Positions 33,219 to 41,960 of a stretch of 64,000 bases of DNA are shown piece by piece. The notes under the pieces are model-generated. The model was not told where the DNA came from. It saw only the letters and a program-made list of their open reading frames with translations, and did no database searches. The stretch is from an uncultured Prevotellaceae bacterium (GTDB lineage Bacteria > Bacteroidota > Bacteroidia > Bacteroidales > Bacteroidaceae), in the NCBI GenBank assembly GCA_900316585.1, contig ONDM01000004.1, positions 186,001-250,000 on the forward strand, in the 5' to 3' direction. The position numbers were made by a program, and so were the translations under genes. Numbering within the stretch: the stretch's first letter is position 1; each line of letters begins with the position of its first letter.

Positions 33219-35666
33219 TCAGAGTGATTTCGGGGCGTAAATAGCATCCCACCAGCTGGAGTCGTCTTGCAGATATTTGGCAAACCAGGCAAAAATGGTA
33301 TTCTGCCACATCTGGCGTTTATTGTAATCCAGGATGTGGTGATTCTGATCCTTCACAGCTACGAATGCAGTCTCTCTTCCCAATAATTTCAATGCGGTGA
33401 ACATTTGAATGCTTTCTCCTACTGGCACATTGGTGTCTGCATCTCCATGTAGGAAAAGAATTGGAGTATGAATCTTGTCTGCATTGAAAAGAGGGCTTCG
33501 GTCTACATACAGATCTTTGCGAGTCCAAGGATAACTTTCTGCCATGGATACTTCGCTGTAGGAGTATCCCCAGTAGCCTTCACCCCAGTAGCTAGTGTGG
33601 TCGCTGATACCAGCATGGCTGATGGCTGCCGCGAAAATGTCGGTCTTGGTTTGCAGGTATTGAGTCATGAAACCACCATAGCTTGCTCCTATACACCCAA
33701 TCTTCTTGTCATTTACGAATTTGTGTTCCTTGCAGAACTGCTGGGTTCCTTCTATAATATCTTGGGCAGGACCTTCACCGGCAGTGTTCACATGACGGGC
33801 TGAGAATTCCTGACCGAAGCCCGTTGCACCACTTGGCTCCACTACATAGACCACATAGCCTAATGCAGCATAGGCATGATGTGGATAACGAGTCTCAAAG
33901 GCGCGTTCGGTAGGGCTGCATCCACCATAATAGTTTACGATAAGAGGATATTTTTTGTTGGGGTCGAATGAGGGTGGCAGATAGTAACGCCCGTAAATGG
34001 TATCTCCATTTGAATTGACAAAATTCCACTCTTTACATTCTCCCAGTTTAATATGTGCCAGTGTCTTGGTGCTGAGATCTTCTTTCAGTGTTGTTTTCAA
34101 TGTCTTGGTATCCAGAGCGTAAAGTCTGTCGGAGTTAGATGCTCCCTGCCCATAATATATGAGTACAGGAGCGGTGGAGGCAAGACTGAAACTGCTTACC
34201 AAATCTTCTGAAGTCTGTAGTTGGGTGATTTTGCCATTCTTTGGATTTAGTCGGTATAGACTGACGTAGTCTCTATTTTCGGCATTGAAATAGATTTGGT
34301 TGTCTGCCTTACTCCAGACTGACCTAGATACTGCTGGATTGAAGTCTTTAGTGAGGGGTGTGACTTTCTTGTCTTCCAGATTCATTAGGTATAACTGATA
34401 GTCGTACATACTTGGAATCTGGTCAGGCTTTACATTCTTTCCAATGCCGTTTAAAGCTTCTGGTGAACCACTTAGCAGAATCTGTTTGCCGTCGGGAGAG
34501 AACTGTGCTCCATTGATGAAGCCATCCTTGTCGATAAGGATTTGTGTCTCCAAGGTTTCTAGGTTCATCAGATAGAGTGTCATCACTGTGGTAGGGCGTT
34601 TAGTCAGACGGCTCTCAGACTTGCCGAACAGCAATAATTTGCCGTCCTGCGAGATGTCTTCAGGATATACATTGTGATATCCATAAGTCAATGGTTGTAA
34701 AATGCCTGTATTCAGGTCGAATTTGGCTAGATTAGTGCGGTTCCTCCATCCAGGCTGCCGGTCATCAGGTTCCAGAACCTGGTAAATTCCTTCTCTTTCC
34801 TTTGGTCCTTCTTGCTGTTGGGCAACAATAAGGAAATCTTCAGTTGGAGAGAACGTGAAATAGCCTTCTGGTGCGTGTGAACATATAATTCTTTCTGCTC
34901 CAGTTGCGGGATCTACAGCAACTAGTTGTCTGCCTTCATTGGTGTGACGCGTGAAATAGTATTGATTGCTTACTGGCATCCATGTGATGTTTTCTGCTCG
35001 TTCTCCTATAACTTTACCTGTCGTTACCTCGATAATCTTGGTAGAATGACTGCTTCTTCCACCGGCCTGCACCTGATTGTAACCCACAATCATGTATTTT
35101 CCATTAGGAGAGACAGATGCTCCGCTGAATCTGGTCGCGTGAAGGACATCCATCAGGGTATAGAGGCGTTCCGCTGAAGAAGCAATCTGCACGGAACCTT
35201 CTTTTTCTGTCTCCAGGCTTACCTTGATGCTTTCATCGTCGCTGTTCTGAGTCAAATACTTGATTACATAGTTGTGTGTTCCAGGCTCCAGGGTCATCTT
35301 GCCTGTATGTGCTTCTTTCCCATCTTGAAAGAGCTGATAGTTCTTTAATCCTTCCACTTTCAGCGTACCAGTGGCATACTGAGTGTTCTGTAGGGTAAAT
35401 CCTAACAGGTGGAGGGCTAATCCAGTGCTGCCTGGCAGATGCTGGGAAGAAACAGTCTTCCCTTCTTCCAAGGCATTGAAGGATACAACGGTTTCGAGTA
35501 ATCTGGCTTCATCGAATTTCTTTGAATTTACGTCTACACTATCCAGCATCAGGGGTTTTTGGATGGGGTAGGGTCCTGCATAGAGGAAAGTACTTATGTC
35601 AATGTTTTCGGCCTTTGCTCCCCAAGAAAAGAGGATGACCAAGGTGGATAAAAATAGCTTCTTCAT
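33219..35666 (-). CDS. Secreted prolyl oligopeptidase family (S9) peptidase
   Basis: An 815-residue periplasmic or secreted serine peptidase. The signal peptide ends near GAKAEN. A small N-terminal domain and a beta-propeller with WD40-like/TolB-type repeats (about 175-545; FSPTEDFLIVAQQ, SQDGKLLLFGKS, FSPDGKQILLSGS) precede the alpha/beta hydrolase domain (about 560-810). The triad is Ser662 (GCIGASYGGFM), Asp in LHGDADTNVP and His in DQNHHILD. The family trims peptides, often after proline (dipeptidyl peptidase IV or acylaminoacyl peptidase type). It stands alone and is divergent from rbfA. Confidence 0.93.
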   Translation of the reverse strand: MKKLFLSTLVILFSWGAKAENIDISTFLYAGPYPIQKPLMLDSVDVNSKKFDEARLLETVVSFNALEEGKTVSSQHLPGSTGLALHLLGFTLQNTQYATGTLKVEGLKNYQLFQDGKEAHTGKMTLEPGTHNYVIKYLTQNSDDESIKVSLETEKEGSVQIASSAERLYTLMDVLHATRFSGASVSPNGKYMIVGYNQVQAGGRSSHSTKIIEVTTGKVIGERAENITWMPVSNQYYFTRHTNEGRQLVAVDPATGAERIICSHAPEGYFTFSPTEDFLIVAQQQEGPKEREGIYQVLEPDDRQPGWRNRTNLAKFDLNTGILQPLTYGYHNVYPEDISQDGKLLLFGKSESRLTKRPTTVMTLYLMNLETLETQILIDKDGFINGAQFSPDGKQILLSGSPEALNGIGKNVKPDQIPSMYDYQLYLMNLEDKKVTPLTKDFNPAVSRSVWSKADNQIYFNAENRDYVSLYRLNPKNGKITQLQTSEDLVSSFSLASTAPVLIYYGQGASNSDRLYALDTKTLKTTLKEDLSTKTLAHIKLGECKEWNFVNSNGDTIYGRYYLPPSFDPNKKYPLIVNYYGGCSPTERAFETRYPHHAYAALGYVVYVVEPSGATGFGQEFSARHVNTAGEGPAQDIIEGTQQFCKEHKFVNDKKIGCIGASYGGFMTQYLQTKTDIFAAAISHAGISDHTSYWGEGYWGYSYSEVSMAESYPWTRKDLYVDRSPLFNADKIHTPILFLHGDADTNVPVGESIQMFTALKLLGRETAFVAVKDQNHHILDYNKRQMWQNTIFAWFAKYLQDDSSWWDAIYAPKSL

Positions 35667-35688
35667 CTGTTGTGATTATTGATTTGTG

Positions 35689-35696
35689 CAAAAGTA
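35689..35696 (-). promoter_or_regulatory. TAnnTTTG box of the S9 peptidase gene
   Basis: TACTTTTG on the minus strand, 22 nt before the start codon. No clear -33 partner. Confidence 0.5.
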
Positions 35697-35719
35697 CAAA
35701 GAAAATGGAAAAAATGCCG

Positions 35720-35727
35720 TATCTTTG
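35720..35727 (+). promoter_or_regulatory. TAnnTTTG box of rbfA
   Basis: TATCTTTG, 27 nt before the rbfA start codon. It lies downstream of the longest-ORF start for this frame (35,686), which supports the shorter protein. Confidence 0.6.
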
Positions 35728-35754
35728 CCGCATAAAACAAAAGGTAAAAGAATT

Positions 35755-36090
35755 ATGGAAACAACACGTCAAAATAGAATCTCCCGGCTGATTCAGAAGG
35801 AACTGAGTCTCATATTCCAGTCCCAGACCCGTCAGCTTCCAGGTGTATTAGTATCTGTCAGTGCAGTGCGTATCAGCCCGGACTTGAGTGTGGCACGTGC
35901 ATACCTGAGCATCTTTCCAAGTGAACGCTCTGAAGAAATCTGTAAGAATGTGAATGATAATGTGAAATCCATACGTTATGAATTGGGGACAAAGGTAGGT
36001 AAGCAGCTTCGTATTATACCAGAACTGAAGTTCTTCGTTGACGATTCCCTGGATTATATAGAAAACATCGACCGTCTCTTGAAGAAGTAA
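35755..36090 (+). CDS. rbfA: 30S ribosome-binding factor A
   Basis: A 111-residue cytoplasmic protein, the normal RbfA length, which helps 16S rRNA maturation in the small subunit. It has the KH-like fold signature: RISRLIQKELSLIFQ, VSVSAVRISPDLSVARAYLSIFP and the ending RIIPELKFFVDDSLDYIENIDRLL. The start was moved 23 codons into the longest frame, because a TATCTTTG box lies between. The LolC/E-like permease gene follows after 11 nt, an arrangement common in Bacteroidales. Confidence 0.93.
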   Translation: METTRQNRISRLIQKELSLIFQSQTRQLPGVLVSVSAVRISPDLSVARAYLSIFPSERSEEICKNVNDNVKSIRYELGTKVGKQLRIIPELKFFVDDSLDYIENIDRLLKK

Positions 36091-36101
36091 GTACTTCCCT
36101 G

Positions 36102-37328
36102 ATGAACTTTCCTTTCTACATAGCTCGCAGGTACCTCTTTTCCAAGAAGTCGCACCATACCATCAACATTATTTCCGGCATCTCTGTCTGTGGGGTGGCG
36201 CTGGCTACTATGGCTTTGATTTGCACCATGTCGGTCTTTAATGGATTTCAGGATATGGTGGCCAGCCTGTTTACTGCTTTTGATCCACAGCTGAAGGTGG
36301 TTCCTGCAGAAGGAAAGCGCATGCTGCATAATGACCCGAAGCTGCTGGACCTTCGGAAGGATTCCCGAATAGAAGTCTTAACTGAGACGTTGGAGGATAA
36401 TGCCCTGCTGAGTTATGGTGGCAGACAGGCAATTGTCACTATGAAAGGTGTGGAGAAGAATTTTGAGGAACTTACGGATATTGATAATATACTGTATGGC
36501 GAAGGCCGGTTTGAACTGGGGGATGACTTGATGAAATATGGCATCTTAGGCATCCACCTGACTCGGACTATGGGTGTGGGTGCCAGTTTTGAGAACCCCA
36601 TGGTGGTTTACGCTCCTAAAAAAGGTGAGCGTATTAATATGGGTAATCCTGCAACCAGTTTCAATCAGGATGAGTTCCAGTCTCCGGGGGTGGTCTTTGC
36701 TGTGATGCAAGATAAGTATGATTCCCATTACGTCCTTGTTTCCTTAGATTTTGCACAGAGGCTTTTTGGATCGCCTGGTGAAATGACAGCCTTGGAGATA
36801 CGCTGTAAGGATGGGGTGAATGTGAACGCTGTGAAAAGAGACCTGCAGAAGAAGCTGGGCAAAGGCTATAAAGTAATGGACCAGTATGAGCAGCAGTCCG
36901 ATGTGTTCAGGATTATGGAAGTTGAGAAGCTGCTATCTTACTTGTTCCTGACATTCATACTGGTGGTAGCTTGCTTCAACATCATCGGCAGTCTTTCCAT
37001 GCTTATTATCGATAAAAAGGCAGATGTGCAGACCTTGCGAAATCTTGGGGCATCCGATGACCAGATTTGTAAAATATTCCTGTTTGAGGGACGCATGATT
37101 TCAACGATAGGAGCTGTTTTAGGCTTAGTTGTAGGCCTATTGTTTTGCTGGGGTCAGATGAAATTTGGCTGGTTGAAGCTTGGGCAGGAAAGTGGGAACT
37201 TTATTATTGACTCCTATCCGGTTAGCGTCCACTTCTGGGATATAGTCATCGTGTTTGTCACAGTGGTTGTGGTAGGATATCTCTCAGTGTGGTATCCTGT
37301 ACGTTATCTTAGCAGACGCCTTCTGTAA
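36102..37328 (+). CDS. ABC transporter permease, LolC/LolE (FtsX) type
   Basis: A 408-residue inner-membrane protein with one membrane helix near the N-terminus (about 20-45, INIISGISVCGVALATMALI), a large periplasmic domain (about 45-270), and three helices in the C-terminal half (about 275-300, 325-350, 375-395), the FtsX arrangement. LolC/E proteins extract lipoproteins from the inner membrane for transfer to the outer membrane, working with the LolD ATPase and LolA, which are not in this window. Two small motifs match: NIIGSLSMLIIDKKADVQTLRNLGAS, and F-x-x-RRYL at the N-terminus. It is cotranscribed with rbfA. Confidence 0.88.
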   Translation: MNFPFYIARRYLFSKKSHHTINIISGISVCGVALATMALICTMSVFNGFQDMVASLFTAFDPQLKVVPAEGKRMLHNDPKLLDLRKDSRIEVLTETLEDNALLSYGGRQAIVTMKGVEKNFEELTDIDNILYGEGRFELGDDLMKYGILGIHLTRTMGVGASFENPMVVYAPKKGERINMGNPATSFNQDEFQSPGVVFAVMQDKYDSHYVLVSLDFAQRLFGSPGEMTALEIRCKDGVNVNAVKRDLQKKLGKGYKVMDQYEQQSDVFRIMEVEKLLSYLFLTFILVVACFNIIGSLSMLIIDKKADVQTLRNLGASDDQICKIFLFEGRMISTIGAVLGLVVGLLFCWGQMKFGWLKLGQESGNFIIDSYPVSVHFWDIVIVFVTVVVVGYLSVWYPVRYLSRRLL

Positions 37329-37359
37329 TCTATTTTTACTCTTCGGGAGAGATGAATAT

Positions 37360-37396
37360 AATAAATCCCCAACACAGGACGTGCTGGGGATTTATT
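37360..37396. terminator. Convergent terminator between the permease gene and ispG
   Basis: AATAAATCCCCAACAC pairs with GTGCTGGGGATTTATT with one mismatch and a 5-nt loop. A and T runs on either arm let it work in both directions. Confidence 0.8.
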
Positions 37397-37398
37397 AG

Positions 37399-39252
37399 TT
37401 ACATATCTCCGTTTTCCTTGATCAGTTCAAGTAGTCGGTCCACGGCTTCTTCGGTTGGAATGTTCTTGGCAACACATTCCTTTTTCTTGTAGAGACTGAC
37501 TTTTCCTCTTGCTGCACCTACATAGCCGTAATCAGCATCGGCCATCTCACCAGGTCCATTCACAATACATCCCATGATGCCAATCTTGAGGCCTTTCAAG
37601 TGGCTAGTGGCAGCTTTGATCCGCTTGATGGTCTCTTCCAGGTCATATAAGGTTCTACCACAGCTAGGGCAAGAAATATATTCTGTCTTGGAGATTCGGG
37701 TACGGGCAGCCTGAAGTATGTTATAGGAAGTCGCATCGATGGTGGAAGTGCTTATGGAGCCATTATTGTGCAGGTAGATGCCATCCACCAGTCCGTCCAT
37801 CAGTAAGGCACTCATATCGGCAGCACTCTTCAGTTGGAAGTTTTCTTTGTCTTCCTCATTGTAATGTTGGAAAATGACAACAGGGTTTTTCAACCCGTTA
37901 CGCATCATCTCATGTATCAGTGCACGATGCTCTCCCAGACGGTTCTTATGGTTGCTTTGGCTGACTACCACCAATTCTGGATGGAATTTCAGACAAGCGA
38001 TAGCTTCGTCATTCAGAGTGGCATAGGTAGTGAACAGAAATTTGACTGGGGATTTCACCAGGTTCACAACCGGCAGCATGCTCGGCTCATCTTCTTTGTT
38101 ATAGGTAGTGAAGGCTGGATAGGTATTTTCCTCGCCTGTCCAGGAACTGATGTCTACTATGTAAGGAATACCCGGGACACGATGTGCAGGGAACTCACTT
38201 CCACAGTAGAGATAGTCTGGGGTGAACTGCTCATCCAAGATATATTCACCCTTGAAATGACTGCTAATCACTACTGGAACATGTTCTCCACCAATATTCC
38301 CTACTGCCTTAGTCTCTCTACGGGATGGATGCAGGTAGTCGAATTCGCTGGCATCAACTCCAGGTATATAAACATGACCTTGACGTAGAAGAATGTAATC
38401 GCGTAGAGCCTTTGCGACAGGAATCTCTGCTTCAGGAGCTTCACTTAACGATACACGGATGGTATCACCAAAGCCATCGCTAAGTAGGGCACCTATACCT
38501 ACGGCACTTTTTATACGACCGTCTTCACCGTCACCAGCCTCGGTTACACCTAGGTGAAGAGGAAAGTCCATGCCTTCCTGTTCCATGACATGAACCAGCA
38601 GACGTACGGTACGTACCATGACTACAGTGTTGCTGGCCTTGATGCTGATGACCACATCCTTGAAATTCTCCTGCACGCAGATACGGAGGAACTCCATGCA
38701 GCTTTCCACCATACCTTCGGGAGTATCTCCGTACCGACTCATGATGCGGTCCGACAGTGATCCATGGTTTACACCTATACGGATGGCTGTATGGTTCTCT
38801 TTACAGATGTTCAGGAAAGGAATGAAGCGGTTGGCTATTTTTTGAAGTTCCTGAGCATATTCCTCATCAGTGTATTCCAAATGCTTGAAGGTGCGGGCTG
38901 AATCTACGTAGTTTCCTGGATTGATTCGCACCTTCTCTGCATACAGTGCAGCTACATCAGCTGCTCTGGGGTTGAAGTGTACGTCGGCTACCAATGGCGT
39001 CATGATGCCTTCCTTGCGAAGTGCAGCGTTGATGTTCTTGAGATTTTCAGCCTCTATGACTCCTTGAGTGGTTAGGCGCACGTATTCACCACCAGCTTCA
39101 ATGATGCGTTTGGACTGTTCCACACATGCCTCTGTGTCACGGGTGTTTGTATTGGTCATGGACTGAATGCGGATAGGATTGGAACCTCCCAGAGGAGTGT
39201 TGCCCACATTCACTTCATGAGTCTTTCTACGTGAATAATTGAATAGATCCAT
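37399..39252 (-). CDS. ispG: 4-hydroxy-3-methylbut-2-enyl diphosphate synthase, long form
   Basis: A 617-residue cytoplasmic iron-sulfur enzyme of the MEP isoprenoid pathway. The TIM barrel (about 1-270; RRKTHEVNVGNTPLGGSNPIRIQSMTNT-type start, VRLTTQGVIEAENL, LVADVHFNPRAA, GVTEAGDGEDGRIKSAVGIGALL) and the C-terminal [4Fe-4S] domain (SCPSCGRT, then MGCIVNGPGEMADADYGYVG) flank an insert of about 200 residues (roughly 280-480) present in Bacteroidota, chlamydial and plant forms but absent in E. coli. Its start codon overlaps the purE stop (TAATG), so the two are coupled. Confidence 0.96.
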   Translation of the reverse strand: MDLFNYSRRKTHEVNVGNTPLGGSNPIRIQSMTNTNTRDTEACVEQSKRIIEAGGEYVRLTTQGVIEAENLKNINAALRKEGIMTPLVADVHFNPRAADVAALYAEKVRINPGNYVDSARTFKHLEYTDEEYAQELQKIANRFIPFLNICKENHTAIRIGVNHGSLSDRIMSRYGDTPEGMVESCMEFLRICVQENFKDVVISIKASNTVVMVRTVRLLVHVMEQEGMDFPLHLGVTEAGDGEDGRIKSAVGIGALLSDGFGDTIRVSLSEAPEAEIPVAKALRDYILLRQGHVYIPGVDASEFDYLHPSRRETKAVGNIGGEHVPVVISSHFKGEYILDEQFTPDYLYCGSEFPAHRVPGIPYIVDISSWTGEENTYPAFTTYNKEDEPSMLPVVNLVKSPVKFLFTTYATLNDEAIACLKFHPELVVVSQSNHKNRLGEHRALIHEMMRNGLKNPVVIFQHYNEEDKENFQLKSAADMSALLMDGLVDGIYLHNNGSISTSTIDATSYNILQAARTRISKTEYISCPSCGRTLYDLEETIKRIKAATSHLKGLKIGIMGCIVNGPGEMADADYGYVGAARGKVSLYKKKECVAKNIPTEEAVDRLLELIKENGDM

Positions 39253-39761
39253 TAATTACACTTGAATTTGAATTCTACTTTATGCAGTTCTTCGTTTGCT
39301 TTGACAATCTTGTCCTTCAAACTCTCCTTGTAGGCAGCCAATCGGTCTGCTACAGTGGAATCGGTCAGGGCAATCATCTGGGTAGCAAGAATCGCTGCGT
39401 TTTGAGCCGCATTAATACCTACAGTGGCTACAGGAATGCCAGGAGGCATCTGGATAATGGAGTAGAGGGCATCTACACCATCCAGCACCGAACCTTTTAT
39501 AGGGACACCTATGACAGGGAGGGTCGTGTTGGCTGCAATCACGCCAGGAAGGGCTGCTGCCATTCCTGCTGCAGCGATGATGACCTGTAAGCCACGCTCT
39601 TTCGCGCCTTTAGCAAAACTTTCAACCTCAGCTGGGGTGCGATGGGCAGAGAGGGCATTCATTTCAAATGGAATCTCCATCTCGTCCAGAAACTTGGCAG
39701 CTTTCTCCATGACTGGGAGGTCAGAGGTGCTGCCCATAATAATACTTACTAGTGGTTTCAT
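39252..39761 (-). CDS. purE: N5-carboxyaminoimidazole ribonucleotide mutase
   Basis: 169 residues, the normal class I PurE length. It moves the carboxyl group of N5-CAIR to C4 in purine synthesis. Motifs: IIMGSTSDLPVMEKA at the N-terminus, SAHRTPAEV (active-site His), IAAAGMAAALPGVIAANTTLPVIGVP, and LDGVDALYSIIQMPPGIPVATVGI. The longest frame adds 84 residues that translate the PAP2-like gene out of frame; the start at MKPLVS overlaps the upstream stop by ATGA, which supports translational coupling. Confidence 0.95.
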   Translation of the reverse strand: MKPLVSIIMGSTSDLPVMEKAAKFLDEMEIPFEMNALSAHRTPAEVESFAKGAKERGLQVIIAAAGMAAALPGVIAANTTLPVIGVPIKGSVLDGVDALYSIIQMPPGIPVATVGINAAQNAAILATQMIALTDSTVADRLAAYKESLKDKIVKANEELHKVEFKFKCN

Positions 39762-40381
39762 AAAGTAAAATATAATATTCCGATGAATGCACAGATGAGT
39801 CCTAGAGCGAATCCGCCAAGCACCTGGCTTAGGGTATGGATTCGGAGGGTGATACGGCTGGTTCCTAAAATACCTGCCAGAATCAGTACCAGGCAGAGCC
39901 ACCATACAGGATTGAAGGCAAACAGTTCTCCAAAGCACATCAGCGCACCAGCAGCGCCACCTATAGACACCATGTGGGAGCTGATTTTCCACCATACATT
40001 GACAATGGCACAAAGTACCAATGCCAATAATGAAGCTACTACTATGCCACTCATGTAACGAGGAACATTGAAGCGCTCCAGCAGGGTAAGGCAGAAAAGA
40101 TAGGAAATAATGGTTAGAATATAGGGTACCAGACGTTTTTCACGAGAACCGAATTCACGCAAGGTCCATCCGTTCATTTTCCGATACATGAAAATGGTGA
40201 GTCTAGGCATGATGTAGGTGAAAGAGAACACTGCCAGCACCACCAAGATTTTATAGGACCATGGCAAAAGCCTCAAGTAGCTCAGCAGGAAGAGCAGAGC
40301 TATACCTATAGTTGGTACCAGAAAAGGAGAGCAAAACCAAGATATGGCCTTAGCTACTCCCATAAGTGTCTTTTCGTTCAT
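39758..40381 (-). CDS. PAP2-like integral membrane protein
   Basis: A 207-residue membrane protein with five or six helices. Traces of the PAP2 phosphatase motifs are visible: ISSHMVSIGG, where PSGH would be, and TSRITLRIHTLSQVLGG, where the third motif SR-x5-H-x3-D would be. In that last motif the Asp position is Gln. The KR-type first motif is not obvious, though a basic FGSREKRL lies near residue 80. The protein could be an active lipid-phosphate phosphatase variant or a catalytically weakened one. It starts 7 nt after rpoN stops and overlaps purE, so it is part of the rpoN-to-ispG transcript. Confidence 0.75.
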   Translation of the reverse strand: MNEKTLMGVAKAISWFCSPFLVPTIGIALLFLLSYLRLLPWSYKILVVLAVFSFTYIMPRLTIFMYRKMNGWTLREFGSREKRLVPYILTIISYLFCLTLLERFNVPRYMSGIVVASLLALVLCAIVNVWWKISSHMVSIGGAAGALMCFGELFAFNPVWWLCLVLILAGILGTSRITLRIHTLSQVLGGFALGLICAFIGILYFTL

Positions 40382-40388
40382 CTTGTGC

Positions 40389-41864
40389 TTAAATTCTCCT
40401 CATACGGGCTACTGGTATATTCAGTTGCCCACGGTATTTGGCTACTGTACGTCGAGCCACGTCATAGCCTTTCTCCTTTTTCAGCAGTGCGGCCAACTGC
40501 TCATCTGTCAGTGGATTATGTTTGTCTTCTTTGCTTATCACTTCTTTGAGGTAGGCGCGAATAATGCGTGTTGCCACATCTTCTCCCTCACCAGTCTGGA
40601 AACTGTCACCGAAGAAGTGCTTCAACGGAAAGATTCCATAAGGGGTTTCTACGTATTTCCGGTTGCAGACACGTGAAACCGTAGAAATATCAACCTTGGC
40701 CATTTCTGCCACTTTTTTCATCGTCAGTGGCTTGATGCTCAGTTCATCTCCTTCTGTAAAAAACTCTTTCTGGAAGTGGACAATGGCTTTCATGGTGTTC
40801 AGCATGGTATTCTGACGACTCTTAATGGCGTTAATGAAACCTATGGCACTGTCCACTTTGCTTTTGATGTAGCCAATTTCTTCTTTTTCCTTCTTGCTCA
40901 TCCGGTCCTTGTTTTTCTCGTAGTCGTTCAGAACGTCTGAGAATGCCTGGCTGATGTGAAGCTGTGGAATGTGGGAATTGTTCAGCATCACGTGTATCGT
41001 ACGGTCTTCATCATCATCCACTGTGACATAGAAGTCGGGTGTGATGGCACTTAGGTTGCGGTTCCCTGATTCTCCGAGGCTGATGCCTGGTCTTGGATTC
41101 AATTTCCTGATTTCATCTAGTGCCAACTTCATTTCTTCTTTAGAAATGTTGAGTTTGGCTTCAATCTTATCCCAGTTTTTATGGGTAAATTCCTGATAGC
41201 AGTCGGCTATAATCTTATGTTTCAGTTCTTTGAGAGGACTGTCCTCATTCCTCTCAATCTGGATAAGCAGACATTCCTGAATGCTTTGGGCACCAATGCC
41301 AGGTGGGTCAAATTGCTGAAGAATCTTCAGGCATTCATGCACTTCAGATTCAGTATACTCCTCACCGCTATAGATGGACATGTCATCCGCTATTCTCCAA
41401 AGATCTGTCTGCAGCAGACCATTGTCGTCCAGAGAACCTATTAGCTGAAGTAGAATATTCCGCTGCCTTTCTGTTACGTCAAATTCCCCAATCTGGTTGG
41501 TGAGTATGTCGAAGAAAGTCTGGTCATTGCTGAGTGGAAGATCCTCTATATAGGTCGGTTCCTTGCCGGAAATCTGTCTTGGCTCAGTGGCTTCGTAGCT
41601 GGAATCATTATCTTCAGGGTCTACTAAGACGTCTTCTCCATAGCCATCCTCGTTATTGCCTTCGTCCGGATTCTGATCTTCAGGATCATAAGTGTCATCC
41701 AGTCCTTTTTCTAAGCTTTCATTGCCGTCTAACTCATTGTTGATCCGTTGTTCCAATTCCTGGATAGGCATCTCCAGTAAGCGTACTTGCAGCACTTGCT
41801 GTGGAGACAAAGTCTGGATTTGCTGTTGTTCCTGTGTCTGTATGTTTTTATTTGTCTGAGCCAT
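40389..41864 (-). CDS. rpoN: RNA polymerase sigma-54 factor
   Basis: About 491 residues of the three-part sigma-54 plan. Region I is a Gln-rich start (QTQEQQQIQTLSPQQVLQVRLLEMPIQELEQRI) that contacts activators; region II is a long acidic linker (about 45-110); region III holds the core-binding domain and the HTH, ending with the RpoN box ARRTVAKYRG, where the consensus is ARRTVAKYRE. It directs transcription from -24/-12 promoters with AAA+ activators, none of which is in this window. The start is the Met of MAQTNK, because the longest-frame Met lies in a TATCTTTG promoter box. Confidence 0.95.
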   Translation of the reverse strand: MAQTNKNIQTQEQQQIQTLSPQQVLQVRLLEMPIQELEQRINNELDGNESLEKGLDDTYDPEDQNPDEGNNEDGYGEDVLVDPEDNDSSYEATEPRQISGKEPTYIEDLPLSNDQTFFDILTNQIGEFDVTERQRNILLQLIGSLDDNGLLQTDLWRIADDMSIYSGEEYTESEVHECLKILQQFDPPGIGAQSIQECLLIQIERNEDSPLKELKHKIIADCYQEFTHKNWDKIEAKLNISKEEMKLALDEIRKLNPRPGISLGESGNRNLSAITPDFYVTVDDDEDRTIHVMLNNSHIPQLHISQAFSDVLNDYEKNKDRMSKKEKEEIGYIKSKVDSAIGFINAIKSRQNTMLNTMKAIVHFQKEFFTEGDELSIKPLTMKKVAEMAKVDISTVSRVCNRKYVETPYGIFPLKHFFGDSFQTGEGEDVATRIIRAYLKEVISKEDKHNPLTDEQLAALLKKEKGYDVARRTVAKYRGQLNIPVARMRRI

Positions 41865-41882
41865 GTTTTCTAAAATCTGCTG

Positions 41883-41890
41883 CAAAGATA
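41883..41890 (-). promoter_or_regulatory. TAnnTTTG box of the rpoN operon
   Basis: TATCTTTG on the minus strand, 18 nt before the chosen rpoN start. The longest-ORF start (41,885) falls inside it. Confidence 0.6.
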
Positions 41891-41960
41891 ACTCAAATTC
41901 TCTGAATTGAATTATCTTTATATCTCAAAAGTACTGAACAGTTCTTTTATTCTGTCATTC

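Noticed and set aside
39252..40013. 253-residue reading of PurE
   Set aside because: The 84 N-terminal residues come from the PAP2-like gene out of frame; the conserved PurE start and the ATGA overlap fit a start at 39,761.
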